From Dromaius novaehollandiae (taxonomy: Eukaryota > Chordata > Aves > Casuariiformes > Dromaiidae): a stretch of DNA of 64,000 nt. The stretch is from assembly GCF_036370855.1 (NCBI RefSeq), contig NC_088105.1, positions 12,591,619 to 12,655,618 of the forward strand. Reading direction: 5' to 3'. Of the stretch, positions 14,277-26,350 are shown in pieces. The translations under genes were made by a program, and so were the position numbers. Every line of letters starts with the position of its first letter. The stretch's first letter is position 1. The notes under the pieces are model-generated. The model ran no database searches, was not told the DNA's origin, and saw nothing but the letters and a program-made list of their open reading frames with translations.

Positions 14277-14310
14277 TGACAAATGCTTTTTTAAATTAAA
14301 GCATTTGTCA
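14277..14310. repeat. perfect 13-bp inverted repeat (hairpin)
   Basis: Left arm TGACAAATGCTTT (14277-14289) and right arm AAAGCATTTGTCA (14298-14310) are exact reverse complements around an 8-base AT-rich loop. It lies about 350 bp upstream of the orphan exon. No longer terminal inverted repeat was seen extending the arms. Confidence 0.85.
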
Positions 14311-14666
14311 GCATTTACAGAAAGAGTCCTCCTCCTCTGGCTTGTGTTCTGCAGGAGTCGCAGGAGAAGGTTCATGTGTCCTCCTCTAATCTGAGAATCC
14401 ATAAAGGCAGCTTGTCAATTTATGAAGTCAGTCTAATCATGACTCCAAAATTGTTCCCTTGAAAACCCCAAACAATTGCCAAATAGCGGAAAAAATAGCA
14501 TTTTTTACCAGTTCGGTTGTTCAGTCATTTTTCTGACATTCTCTGCTCTATTTCAAGTGAATTTAGCATGAATTAATAGTCCAGCTTAGCTTTAGGGACT
14601 TCAGCAACAGCTTAATGTAGACTTTCAGATGTCTGTATTCACTAGCTGAACTATTTTCCCACAAAG

Positions 14667-14955
14667 CCTTTTTGGAGACAAGGATTTGATTGATGAATTT
14701 ATGGAATTAGACTTAGATGAGGAGTGCAAAGATGGATCTGGATTTTCAAACAAACTTCTCCAAGCTTGCCTGCATTATGTCCTTTCCCACAGATGTTCTC
14801 TAAAACACATTTTTAACACTTATGAGAATTGGGAATTTGAAGGCAACATCACAAGGTGGCTTAGAGAAAGTCCATATGAATTTGAAGTTATAGGTCTTTG
14901 CTCCTCAAACCTGATTCTGGCCAGCTTGCTTCAGCATGCATCTAATTTTAAGCAG
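14667..14955 (+). CDS. orphan internal coding exon, protein unidentified
   Basis: A 289-nt open segment is bounded by a plausible acceptor (TTTTCCCACAAAG, ending 14666) and a strong donor (GTGAGC at 14956). It starts in phase 2 and ends in phase 0. The translation, about 96 residues, looks like real protein: an acidic start (LIDEFMELDLDEECKDG), then likely amphipathic helices with the motifs LLQACLHYVLSHRCSLKHIF, NTYENWEFEGNITRWL and NLILASLLQHASNFKQ. I do not recognise the family. In mammals the gene beside FMO3 on this side is MROH9, a HEAT-repeat protein, and helical content would not contradict that, but this is position-based inference only. No partner exon was identified, so the gene could also be decayed. 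Confidence 0.5.
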
Positions 14956-15930
14956 GTGAGCTGTGACATTTCAGCACTTAAAATCTTTAAAAAAAAAAAA
15001 AATGTTGAGCAGAACTGAAGCCATAAAGAATCCGCTGTTGGGCAAAAGGATCAAGCTGTGTCAGTAACTTGTTGCATGGAGATTAAACCCAGCCAGCGAG
15101 CTACTTGTAGTCCTGTGCTTGGGAAACCTGGGCCATTGCATGACATGGTTGTGGACAGCATGGCTCTGGCAATGCTTGTAAAGACCACAGAGGCAAGACA
15201 GAAAAGTGGTGTATAAAATACAGCTTTCCTTGCCGGTCTGCCATTCCTACAGTCACCTTTACTCTACCTGTACTTGGGTAATTGACCCTTTATCCCTGCA
15301 TTTTTGTTCTGTCCTTCACCTTGGTTAGCTGATTGCGAGGTGGATGACCCCCCTCTAGATAGTCTCCTTGGTGGCCCCTGCAAAGAAAGCACCATCCTTC
15401 TGCCTGCATCTGTCCATCTTGCCTTCCTGTGCAGTGCTCTGAGTGTGGAGGAAATGGGAAAGCGGTCGGATGCTTTGCAAGGAGATCCTGCCTGCAGTGA
15501 GGGGGGAGTGGAGGGAGAACGGGGTGGCCTGCAAGCCACCAGCACCGCTGGCTTGTGTCATGGGGGGCACTGCCGCCTCCCCTCTTTGCCAAGGAGCAAA
15601 CACAGCACTGGGAGGGGAACTGGGGAGGTCGAGTAGGCTGGCCCTGCCCACTGCTCTTGACACCGTTGGCATCGTGGTGTGGTTTCAGATGGGGTCTGAG
15701 CATGTGTGTTCACGGGTGTGCAAGGCTGCTGGTCTGGCTGGCCAGGGGCAGCTGCTGCTGCTCGGTGACCCAGGCACAATCTCACAGTAACTTCACTCTG
15801 ATGCTTTATTTCCTAATTTCGGTGCTCTGAGCTTGCGGCGGCTCCTCACGTTACAGCTGCAGGGTTGCTGAAGTCCAAACAACACAAGTCACTTGCTGAA
15901 ACAACCTCCTGGCTCTGGCCCTGCCTCCTG
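14956..15930. other. intergenic or intronic spacer before FMO3
   Basis: Starts at the donor of the orphan exon and ends at the FMO3 promoter. Contains a 13-base A run near 14989-15001 and a GC-richer stretch at 15300-15800 where overlapping frames are open on both strands. None resembles a known protein. Confidence 0.45.
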
Positions 15931-15938
15931 TGCCACGG

Positions 15939-15948
15939 TGCATAAAAG
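15939..15948 (+). promoter_or_regulatory. FMO3: TATA-box promoter of FMO3
   Basis: GCATAAAAG is a good TATA box. It lies about 30 bp upstream of a stretch (about 15970-16080) that ends in a canonical donor GTAGGC at 16081. That layout matches the noncoding first exon of mammalian FMO genes. The transcription start near 15970 is inferred from TATA spacing only. Confidence 0.6.
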
Positions 15949-15969
15949 AGCTCTGCTGGGGAAGGGAAA

Positions 15970-16080
15970 CTCCTCCTGAGCCTCAGTCTCTCCTCCAAGT
16001 GCCTGGAGGTACCGGGGAAGCCGTGGGTTTTCCTCCCTGCCTGAAACTCTCTGCACGTGTCTGGGGGCTGCAGCAGGCAG
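15970..16080 (+). other. FMO3: putative FMO3 noncoding exon 1
   Basis: Segment between the inferred start site and the donor at 16081. It would splice over a 188-bp intron to the acceptor ending at 16268, six bases before the FMO3 start codon. The 5' end is approximate. Confidence 0.5.
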
Positions 16081-16274
16081 GTAGGCGCGGAGCAGAGGGA
16101 AACTCCGAGGTTATTGAGGGAGCCCAGCAAGTGGAGGCTGGGAAGGGGGACGAGACAGGTGGCCCCGTCCCCGCAGGCGACGGCATTGCCGGGGGTGTGC
16201 AGTGCCCCGTGCACCCAGCGCGGGTGCCACCCTGCGCGTTCAACAGCCGCTTTCTCGCCCCGGCGCAGGGCGCG

Positions 16275-19200
16275 ATGGTGCGGCGGGTGGCGATCGTCGG
16301 CGCGGGCGTCAGCGGGCTGGCGGCCATCAAGTGCTGCCGGGAAGAGGGGCTGGAGCCCACCTGCTTCGAGAGGAGCGAGGACATCGGGGGGCTCTGGCGC
16401 TACATGGTGAGCCGGGAGCTTTTGCTGCACAGTTTCAAAGCTGGCTAGTTAGCGGGTAGGACCCGTAGCCCTCTCGCCTCACGGGGCCCACGGGCGCAGG
16501 TCGGGTGCTGAGACCGCTTGCACCAGCTGGTGCCTTTTACCTGTCCCGCCTGCACCAATGTCCTGGCTCCCATCCCCACCGCAGCCCTGCCGCCGCCACG
16601 CGCTCCCTGCCCCTTTGCCGGCCGCTGCATCCCGGCCCCCCTGGGCTCCAGAGCACTCCTTCAGGGGGGCTGGCAGTACGTTTTGGTAATGCTTAGAAAT
16701 GGAGTATTTCTGAACAGAGTATCAGTGTGAAAGGAAAAACTCAAAAATATTCCTTATCTCTTCCCCCCCCCCCCCCCCCCCAATCAGGAAGCTGGTAACC
16801 TTTTGGCCAGCCCCCATCTGAATTTTCCCGCGTGTAAACCTTGCGGCGTTTTTCCCAGCTCTGTTACGGCTCTGGCGTCAGAGCCGTGAGGAGGGGACGT
16901 GCACTCGCACCGTGTTGTCCTGGCGCTTGTCGCCGCAGCGCGGACACGGCAGGTGCGGCCCTGCGGAGGCAGGCTGCTGCAGGGGCTGGGGACAGCCGTC
17001 CCGGCGCAGGTACAGCCCAGAGAGGCCCACGTTTGGGGGTTTTAGCTGTGTAAAACGCAGCCAAACCTTTGCCGGCCTTGCAGCCGGGCCAAAGCAAACA
17101 CGCTCGGCAGGGCTCCTCGCTGTCTTTGCCCCATCAGGGAAATGAAACGCGCGTGAAGGATCGGCACCTGGGACGTTTTGGAGGCTTTCCATGGTGGCCA
17201 GATCCCAGTAGCTGCTGGGCTTTTGGGGACACCGTTGTCTTCTCCCCAGCTCACCCCCTGCAGCACCCACCAGGCTCGTTTCCTCCCCTGCATGGCACCA
17301 ACCCTGCCTGTCACGAGCTGTCGGTGCTCAGCGCGGCGGGGCAGCCACTGCCTTTCACCCCTGCCCCTGGGACCCATCAGGTGTTGTTTGGTTTTCTCCC
17401 TTGATGGCTCTGCGCTTTTTCCCCGGTTCTAGACTGGAGGTAGGGAAAAGGGGCGATGGTTTCTGGAAGAGCCTGTGTAATTTCTAACCCAAAACTTTTG
17501 GGTTGCAAAAATTGGGTTGCAAAAGCTTTTGGGTTGAAAAAATGTAGAATCAGCAGGTTCAGCAAAGCATTCACCTGAATATCTTCATTTTGAGGAAGTC
17601 TAACAAACCAAACCATCCCACTAGACCTTCATTTAGGCAACTTAAAAAATAATGTAGTTTTTTTTTTAAAGCAACTTTTTTTTCTTTGAAATGTATTTCA
17701 CTATGATCTTCTCATTGTGAGCCATTGGCCTTGAGGATCAGGGGCCTGGACAGTGAGTTTAGGGTAGGATGATAGATGAAGTATTTCTTTGACACGGACA
17801 GTGTTTGGATTTTGTTGTTATGCACTGGAGCAATACACCTGTGACGACCCATGTGTGTTCCAGCTAGGTAGAAAGAAAAATTGCTTTGAACTCTGCATCT
17901 GTTTATGAGAAGAGGTGTTTCAGCTTTAAAATAATGCCATGTGTGTGCAAGGTTAAGTAGAGATAATGTCGTAATTCATGTTTCTTTAAAGTAAGCACAG
18001 ATTAAATTACACTAACCTGATAAATTGTGCATCTGAGGTTATTAGGGGGACATACTGCATGCGATTCTTTAGGACCAGCCCCCAAAGCTTGGGTCTTCCA
18101 GGTCTCGCCCATCTCCCCTTCATCCTACCGCGCACCTCCTCCCTCCAGGAGCACGTCGAGGAGGGTCGAGCCAGCATCTACCGCACCGTCTTCACCAACT
18201 CCTGCAAGGAGATGATGTGCTACCCTGACTTCCCCTTCCCTGACGATCACCCCAACTACATGCACAACTCGAAGCTCCAGGAGTACATCTGGAAGTTTGC
18301 CGAGCACTTTGATCTGCTCCGGCACATCCGCTTCAAGGTAGAAAGCCTGGAGCATGGAGGGGCTGGGGTGCCTGGGCGGGATGTCAATTTGGGTCTCCCA
18401 GGAAAAATCCTGGGAGAAAAAGTCCTGGGGAAAAGCATCCTGCCTGGGCTGGCTTTGTTAGATGGGGCCTCCTCAGCTCTCCAGTGAGTAGCATTAAATA
18501 ACCAGCCAACATGGGAAAAGTGCCGCTTCCGCACTGTCTCCTCCATGCAAACAGCAGTTTTGGCAGGGCCATATCTGACCGTGGGGCAGCAGACCCCACG
18601 CAAGCAGTGCTGGGCTTTGCTTGCTCCGCAGCGCACGGAGAGGGCAGGGGACGAGCCCCGCGGAAGGAGTCTGCTCCAAGTTATTCAGTAACTGTCGCTT
18701 TTGGAGCGGGTTGCAAACCCGTCTGCCCAAGAGTGCAGGAGGCACTAGGAGGCACTGGGGAACTGCCACATTGCTCCAGCCAAAATATTTGCTCTGTGAC
18801 CTTTCGTTTGAGTGGGGGAGGCAAGACACATCTGGCTGCAGGAGAGCTGAACCCGGGGAATTTTCTCCTGTTTTTCTGTTGTTGTTGTTTTCCAATCTGT
18901 ATTAAGGATTTCAGCTATGAAAACTGTAACGAAATGGAAATACAGTTAAAAGCAAAACACTCTTACAAAAGCAATCTTTTAAAAAAGCCACACACTTCTA
19001 GCAAGTTTTAGTTCTTTTTTTAGTTATTTATCTTTTACGACCATTCCTGTCCATGGCTTGGTTTGTGTTGAGCTCAGAGCCACTCTCGCGAATGGGTCTG
19101 TGTCCCCCAGAGCTGTCGGCACTAAATTGCAGAGGCAAATGTCCTCTGGACTCCTTGGGACCCCTGAATCCCACTGGAGCATTAACTTTTCCAAACCTTT

Positions 19201-22200
19201 TTATTGGCACCACAAATACGCATGGATCTGTTTGTTTTATTTAAGACGCTGGTCACCAAGATAAAAAAACGCCCCAACTTTTCTGTTACGGGGCAATGGG
19301 ATGTCGTTACGGAAAAGGAAGGGAAGGAAGAGACGGGGGTCTTTGATGCTGTTATGATCTGTTCTGGGCATCACGTCTACCCAAATCTCCCTGCTGCCCA
19401 CTTCCCAGGTAAGCTGCGTGTGTATGACTCGCCTAACGTGACACAGCCAGGCAAATGTCTTCCATCAGACTCTTTCCCGGCAAAAAAAAAAAGCCTTCTC
19501 AGCTTTAAAGAGAATGTTGTCGTCATGATCAACGTTGCTTTTTTCCATTAAGGAAATCAAAACCTGTTTTTTAAAGGAAAAAAACCTCAGTATTTAATCC
19601 GTATCAAAGGAAGGACATTTTTACTAGAGACATTTCTAATCTTTTCCCGAAAAAAAAAAAAGATTTTGGTGTGTTCCCTTTAACAGAAGATTTCTCCTGA
19701 AAGGATTTTGTAAAGCACTTTTTTTTTGGCATTTTCCCATGACTTTTAGCACAGATGTCACATGTATGAGCAGAAAGCTTTTGCCTCTCAGCAGCCATTA
19801 AAGCTTTTAGGGAAAAAGCTCTCTGGTGATGAACATGTTGTGCTTGGGGGTTGTTTGGAGGACGGATGGGCATCAGGCACTGGTGGCGTGGCAGCGGGGT
19901 CTCATCTCTGTGTTGCCAGCCGCACGGGAACCCTTGCAAGCCAATGCTCAGAGCCCTGGGCTTTGATTTGCAAGGACACGACAGAGACATGATATTCACA
20001 GGGCACCTTCCTTTTCTGCCAGGTGATAGCTCCTTGCCACTGCTGCCCACGTGTCTGAACGTCCTTGCACACATCCGCAGCCCAGGATTTGCTGGGCCCT
20101 CCTTGGTGGAAGACTAGACTGGGACAAGGGGAAGCAAAGGGCCTGGTCTAATATCTTTTTGGCCCCTCTTCTCAGGAGCTCTAGAAATCACAGCTGCTTG
20201 CCCAGGTCATACAGAAATTGTGGAGTCTCCATCCTTGGAGATATTCAACACCTGGCCAGACATGGTCCTGGGCAACCTGCTCTAGGTGACCTTGCTTGAG
20301 CAGGGGGTTGGACGAGATAATCTCCAGGAGTCCCTGCCAGCCCCAGCTATTCTGTGAAAGTCTGTGCTCGCACGCTGGGGTCCCTCTCCTTCTGTTTAAA
20401 TATTGAATGATCCCAGAGACAAAAATCTGTCGGACTATAGGATGCAGCATCCCTCTGTGTTAAGGAGACGTCCACTATAATACAGCCTCAAAGAGATGAT
20501 ACTACAGCAATGGCTGCTGGAATACACTGTGGGAAGGGGAGAGCCCACGGCTCAGTACAGCCTCTCCTTTTCATTCCTGGGGTGAATTAACTCCCTTTCT
20601 GTCCTTCCATGCAGGAATACAGAAGTTTAAAGGCTGCTACTTCCACAGCCGAGAGTATAAGGAGCCAGAAAAATTCAGAGGGAAGAAAGTCCTGGTGATA
20701 GGGTTGGGCAACTCGGGCTGTGACATTGCTGTGGAGCTCAGTGCTGTGGCATCGCAGGTATGGGGCCCGCAGTGGGAGAGAGGAAAGTCGGAGCCAAGAG
20801 GGGTTGCAGCAGGGCTGGGAGGCCGGGAGAGCCTGTCCCCACCTGCACCAGCATGTGCTCACGCTCCGAGAGCTGGCTCTGACTGTGTGAGGATGCTCAC
20901 GGCAATTGCAGGATGGCTGACACCTGCCCGGCCATTCCCCCAGGTCTACCTGAGCTCCAGAAGTGGTTCGTGGGTGATGAGTCGCGTTTGGGAGCACGGT
21001 TACCCGTGGGACATGATGATCGTCACTCGCTTTCAGACCTGGCTGAGCAGCATCCTTCCCAGGGCGCTCAGTGACTGGCTATACGTGAGGAGCATGAACC
21101 GGCCATTCAAGCATGAGAACTTTGGCCTCATGCCAGTGAATGGGTGAGCATGCATGGTCCATCCACAAACCGCTTGCGGAGGAGAGGACATCGGGGGCAC
21201 ATGTCCTTGTGGCAGAGGGTTGACCACAGCACCAAGCTCCTTTGCCTTTTCTCCTTTGCTTCACGTGCTTCCGAGTGCATGGGGTGAGGTTGTCCCAGGC
21301 TTCGTTAGGTGTCTGGGAAGTGGCTAAACCAGCAGGGAGAAGCAGTGCTGCCAGGGATGGTGGGTCAGCCCCGGCATCAGACCCATCTCACAGGATGGCC
21401 AGGTCCCCCCAGAGGTGCCAGTGCTGATCCCCCACAGATGGAGTCCAGGTAAGGCCCCTGCACCCAGCTTGCCTCTGGGGAGGCAAACCCTGCCTGTTTG
21501 TTTTTTTTTTTAATAGTCAAACACTCAGTTCCAATCTTAACTGTTCGCTGCAGCCTTTTAATTCCCTCTTTCTGTTACAATTGCAGCCCCGAGCAGCTGT
21601 TCTGAAGCACTTCATAAAAATATGCAGCATTTGTATGGTACCTGTTGTGCTGCGCACAGGGTCTTCTAAGGGTTAAGGAAAGTAGCAGCACCACAAACAG
21701 CAAGGCTGCTGCTGGGTTTAGCACTCCCCCACAATCAGTCGCCTGCTATGCCTGTCCTGGCATGCCTGTCCTGGCTGGCTGCAGGAGCTCCCCATGTATG
21801 ACGGTCCCACTGCCTGTTCCCTTGCAGGACTCTCCGTAAAGAGCCAGTGTTCAATGATGACCTCCCGAGCCGCATTGCATGCGGTGTGGTCGTGGTGAAG
21901 CCTAACGTGAAGGAATTCAGGGAAACATCCATCTTGTTCCAAGATGGGACCGTGCAGGAGGATGTTGACGTGGTCATCTTCGCTACTGGCTACAGCTATT
22001 CCTACCCTTTCATGGACGATGACTCCATCATCAAAAGCAGGGACAATGAGGTCACTCTCTACAAAGGCATCATCCCTCCTCAGCTGGAGAAGCCAACCAT
22101 GGCTGTCATTGGGCTGGTCCAGTCTCTTGGAGCCATCATCCCAACATCGGAGCTCCAGTGTCGCTGGGCACTTAAGGTGTTTCAGGGTAGGTGGAAGGGC

Positions 22201-24733
22201 ACATCCTGGGCAAGCGATCTATTTCCTAATGGGAACTAGCATTTCCCAGTAGTGGTTTCCCAGTCTGTGGTTACCAGTTTTAATAACAAATTTGCTGGAG
22301 AAGATTTCTCATCCCTCCCTGTCCTTGGGTGATTATTTCTACTTCCCTGCCAGAGGTATCCTTGTGCCAAAAACAGTGTCTTGCATGTCTACAGTGTAAT
22401 GGTGGAGTGAGAGAAGAAGCTGAGTGAAAGTTTCTGTCCCAAGGAAAGACTGATAATAGGGGTTTTTGTGTGTTTTTTTCCCCACATCAATTTTATTTCA
22501 TAGTTACAAAGCCACCTCACCAGTCTGTGTGATGGGGTGCCTTGCCCCATGGGAGCAGGGGGAAATTTTTTAGCCTGCTGCCAACGAGGTCCTCACGGTG
22601 GGTCAGAAGAGCTGCTTGGGCACTGTCTCACACACACTAAAGGATGGGGGGCACAGGGAGGCCAGCTGCAGTCAGGGTCCTACAGAGGCTGCTTCTGTGG
22701 GTTCCTGGTTTGGTCATGTCCCTGACATCTGAGACTGACTTGAGCCCAGAACTTCATGCCAAAGGGAAGAGAAGCACCCAAGGACTCAGCTGAAGCATGC
22801 AAATCCCATCGGCTGTGGAAGGGATCTTCCAGGCATCCTCTCTCTTTGCTGACACTCTTCCTGCTCTTTCCAGGGCTGTGCAGGCTTCCCCCAATGAGCA
22901 AAATGATGGACGACATTGATGAGAAGTCGGGGAAGAAACTCAAGTGGTAGGTGCAGCTTGCAGGGACCTCTGCAGGGTGGGGGACCAAAAGCCCTGCTTT
23001 TGGCTTAGCCATCCGCGAGTGCAGGGATGGGGGCCCCGGGGGAGCTGCTGAGAGGGCAGCTCGTGAGGAAGAGGAAGGCAGCTCCTTCCGAGGGTGGCAT
23101 CTGAACAGGGCATCTCAGGTCTCAGACATGTTAACCCACAGGTTGCCCCTCTGCAATGGAGAAAGCCCAACCCAGCTCTCACTAGTGTTGGTGCATATGT
23201 TTCTGCAGGCCCTAATAGGGCCTGAATCAGGCAAATCTGGGTGGAAAATTTCTGATGGAAAGATTTCCTGTTCAAAAATGCTTGTTTGCTGCCACTGAGC
23301 ACTCCAGTTTGAAAAAGTGGTTTGTGTTCACACACAGTGAGAGTGAAGCTTCAGCAAAAATAGAACATTTCAATCAGTATTCTTCAAACTGACTTTTTGG
23401 TTTCATAAATTACACTAAAATGCCTTGCTTTCCACCACTCTGAGAGTATCTCACGTTATAGCAAAGCAATATTTTTAAAATATACGAAGTAAAAATAAGA
23501 ATATAAGCAGTCAAAACTGAGACTGGTCCAAGCAATGTTTTACTCTGTTTTTAGAAACCGTTGCACTGTAGGAAGTGTCAACATGCAGCATTGTGTTGTG
23601 ATCCAGACTTCTTCACTAATGACAGTAATGACTCTGTCCCATGCAGCCATGCTCCCCGCCAGCTCGGGGATGGGGAGAGCAGGGGACGGACACTGTTGTC
23701 TCCACTGTGCCAACAGGGGATGCTTCCCACCCCCTCTTTCGGAGGCTGCTGGTGGGAGCAGGTTCTCTGCCCCTTGCCTCAACAGTCTGCTGGGGGACAC
23801 GGAAAAAGAGAGGCTGCAAACCAGAGAGAGCTCCTGTTCTTTCCTGCCAAGTTCCTGCACTAATTTGACCCTGCATAGAGTTTTTCTCTTTACAAAGCCC
23901 AAGCGAGGAATTTGAGTGGAATTAGCAGTTAGATTTTATTCCTCTACTCTGGCTTCTGATGCCTTTAAAATACAAGGGAAGGAGACAGTCAATGACAAAT
24001 GCCGCTGGCACACGTAGGGTGGCAAGAGCAGGTTTTCTCCTTTAGCACGACGTAGCAGCGTACCTTAGCATCCTTAGAGCAGTTTACGCTCCCTGTTCGA
24101 GCCAAATCCCACCACAGAGCTGGAAGGTGCAAAATAAAAGGATCACCACGAGAGTAGCTTCCCATGCAAGGGTGCCCCGTCGGACTGAGCACAGGGACAG
24201 AGGCTGCGGAGCAAGCTGGCCAGCAGCAGGAACTGATTTCCACCCACAGCATGGGGAGCCGAGCTCCTGCACCTCCTCCTCTCCCCACCGCTGCAGGCTG
24301 CGGGAGGAAACTGCGGCTGTGCTGGGCAAAAAAGGGGAAAAACGTGTCCAAAGGAGTCTTGTTCTCTCCCCTCCTCTCTCCCTGAAGGTACGGAAGCAGC
24401 AATACGCTGCAGACAGATTATATCACCTACATGGACGAGCTGGCCACCGCCATCGGCGTGAAGCCCAGCCTGCTCAAGCTGCTGCTGACGGACCCACAGC
24501 TGGCACTGGAGGTCTTCTTCGGCCCCTGCACCCCATACCAGTTTCGGCTGACGGGCCCGGGGAAGTGGAGCGGCGCCCGGACGGCTATCCTCACCCAGTG
24601 GGACCGAACGCTGGGGGTCACGCGGACGCGGGTGGCCCCCGCCACCCCTCTGGCCTTCCCCATCCTGGCGGTGCTGGGGATGCTCTTCCTCCCACTGCTC
24701 CTCATGGCCTTCCTCGCCTTCCTTTACTGCTAG
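16275..24733 (+). CDS. FMO3: flavin-containing monooxygenase 3 (8 coding exons)
   Basis: CDS join 16275-16406, 18149-18337, 19246-19408, 20615-20757, 20944-21143, 21828-22186, 22874-22946, 24388-24733; 534 aa. All introns are GT-AG and exon sizes match mammalian FMOs. FMOs are ER-membrane, NADPH- and O2-dependent enzymes that oxygenate soft nucleophiles; FMO3 is the main hepatic trimethylamine N-oxygenase in mammals. Seen in the sequence: FAD motif GAGVSG (residues 9-14), the conserved Asn61, FMO signature F166-Y176 ([11 protein letters not shown]), NADPH motif GLGNSG (191-196), FATGY (327-331), and a hydrophobic tail (about 507-533) that should anchor it in the ER. FMO3 identity rests on blocks such as [32 protein letters not shown] and [11 protein letters not shown], and on first position in the cluster. 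Thr329, whose replacement by Ser is linked to fishy egg taint in chicken, is intact. No frame disruption is seen. Confidence 0.93.
16763..16781 (+). repeat. poly-C tract
   Basis: Run of 19 C residues in FMO3 intron 2 (the intron after the ATG exon). Confidence 0.9.
17480..17545. repeat. short TTGGGTTG/CAAAA direct repeats
   Basis: Within FMO3 intron 2 the unit TTGGGTTGCAAAA occurs in three slightly different copies, interleaved with an AAGCTT palindrome. It is a small local duplication, not a recognised transposon. Confidence 0.6.
20200..20359 (+). mobile_element. CR1 LINE 3'-end fragment
   Basis: In FMO3 intron 4 the sequence carries characteristic CR1 3' blocks: GTGGAGTCTCCATCCTTGGA at 20220-20239, then GGTCCTGGGCAACCTGCTCTAG, AGCAGGGGGTTGGACGAGAT, and a terminal ATTCTGTGAAAG. 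It is a 5'-truncated sense copy of about 160 bp, typical of bird and reptile genomes. Divergence from the remembered consensus is modest. No open reading frame remains. Confidence 0.85.
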
Positions 24734-26350
24734 CAGAGGCTTGGTGAGGAGCGGCGGGGTGGGAAGTGGTGTTACCCCAAAATAATCCACGAGGGTCACA
24801 ACCAATGGCACTGATAAATAAGATGCAATCTCTGCACTTTTTAAACTTGGGAGCCTTTTCAGTTGGGTCTATGGCAGAGTGTAAATATTGAGCCAGCAAC
24901 GCTGCTTATTTTATCCCTCAAAATGTGGTCAAAAAGTAGTTCACAGATACATGGTTCTTAGATCTCCCCATTTACTATCTCCTTTCCCAGTGGAAAACTG
25001 GAGCCACCATGTTTGTTTTGCTGTAAAGTTTGTCCTTTGGGTGAAACTAGCTTACTTTAATTGGCACTTCCAAAAAATCAATTTCATAGTAAACCAATAT
25101 CCATGGGTTTTTTTTCCCTCCAGTGGGGAAAGACATCCGAATGAAAACTTTCAGATGAAAATAAAAATACTGAGAGGAAAGAATACTTTGGCGTAAAAGG
25201 TAGGTTTCTTTTGGAAAATAAACTCACCCACCCCCCCAGCTTAAAAAATAAGTTGCCCGCCAGCTCCGAGAACAACATCTGGACTTTGCTGGAACATGTG
25301 AGCTTTCAAAAGCTGAGATGAACCGTGTCCAACAGCCAAACTAATCGGCCAAACTCAGGTTGCGTAACCAAAAGCGGCGGCCGCGGGGCCCTTGGAAGGA
25401 CGTCAGTGCTCAGCCTGCTGCCGGCCACGGCTCAACCCGAGCAGGCACCGTGGTGGGGTCAAATCCTCTGCAAGCACCTTGGTGTTAGACAAGCGGTTTG
25501 CTGAGCCCACGAGAGCTCTTTGCTGGAAAGAAAGATGCTTCCCAGGAGCACGGGCTGTCGTTGCCACCCCCTGCTAATGCACGGGGCAGCCTGCAGCCGC
25601 AGGACACACTCAGGGTATCTTGGCTTTTTGCCTCCGTGAAGCAATCATTTTAGTCAGCTTTGCAAAATGCTCCACGGTTTTATGAGGCGCCGTATAAATG
25701 CAGAATAGCATTATTATCCTAAGCTCTGGGTCTCAAAATGAGATTAAAGGACAGCCTGATGTTCCCTTCTCAGTGCCTCCTGCTTCTGGCTGAGCGCTCC
25801 GCTAATAAACTTTCTGATGCCAGGACATGAAGGTTTATGGCTGCTCTTACTTCTCCCAACCCAAGTTATGTGTACTTATGGTAGGAAGCAGCTCTTTTTT
25901 TGACTGTGGTCCAAGTCAAAAGAGCTCAAATGCGCTGTCTATCTCAAAAACACAGATACAAATAAAAACATAGTGGAATCTTCTAATTTATCTTTCCGAT
26001 TTTTTTTCCCACAATTAGCAAACAGTGCATGGCGTATCGGTGTGGTTTTTACGCTAGCTGATGGCTGCAGCCTCGTCACTAGCCAGGACACAAGCTGCCG
26101 AGGTGGAGGACGCTGCTGTTTGCTCCGTGCTCAGCCGAGGGGTGCTCAGAGGACACACTCCGTGGGTGAAGGATGGCGGGGAGCCCTGGGGCAGGGGCAG
26201 CGAGCTGCCAGTGTGGCAGTGCCATCCCCATCGCTGCTCCTCGCTGACCCCGTTCATCAACATGGGTTTGTCCCCACTACCAGCAGCCATGGGGTGGATA
26301 TTTCCACTTTCTAATCATGCTTTCATTCCTACTGACCTGCTCTTTTCCAG
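24734..26350. other. FMO3 3' UTR and spacer before the pseudogene
   Basis: No coding exon recognised. It begins with the FMO3 3' UTR. I looked in this stretch for the start exon (GAGVSGL, [13 protein letters not shown]) of the following pseudogene and did not find it. Confidence 0.5.
25160..25222 (+). promoter_or_regulatory. FMO3: candidate FMO3 polyadenylation signals
   Basis: AATAAA hexamers occur at 25160-25165 and 25217-25222, about 430-490 bp after the FMO3 stop codon. A later AATAAA at 25804 is also possible. Sequence alone does not show which is used. Confidence 0.4.
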
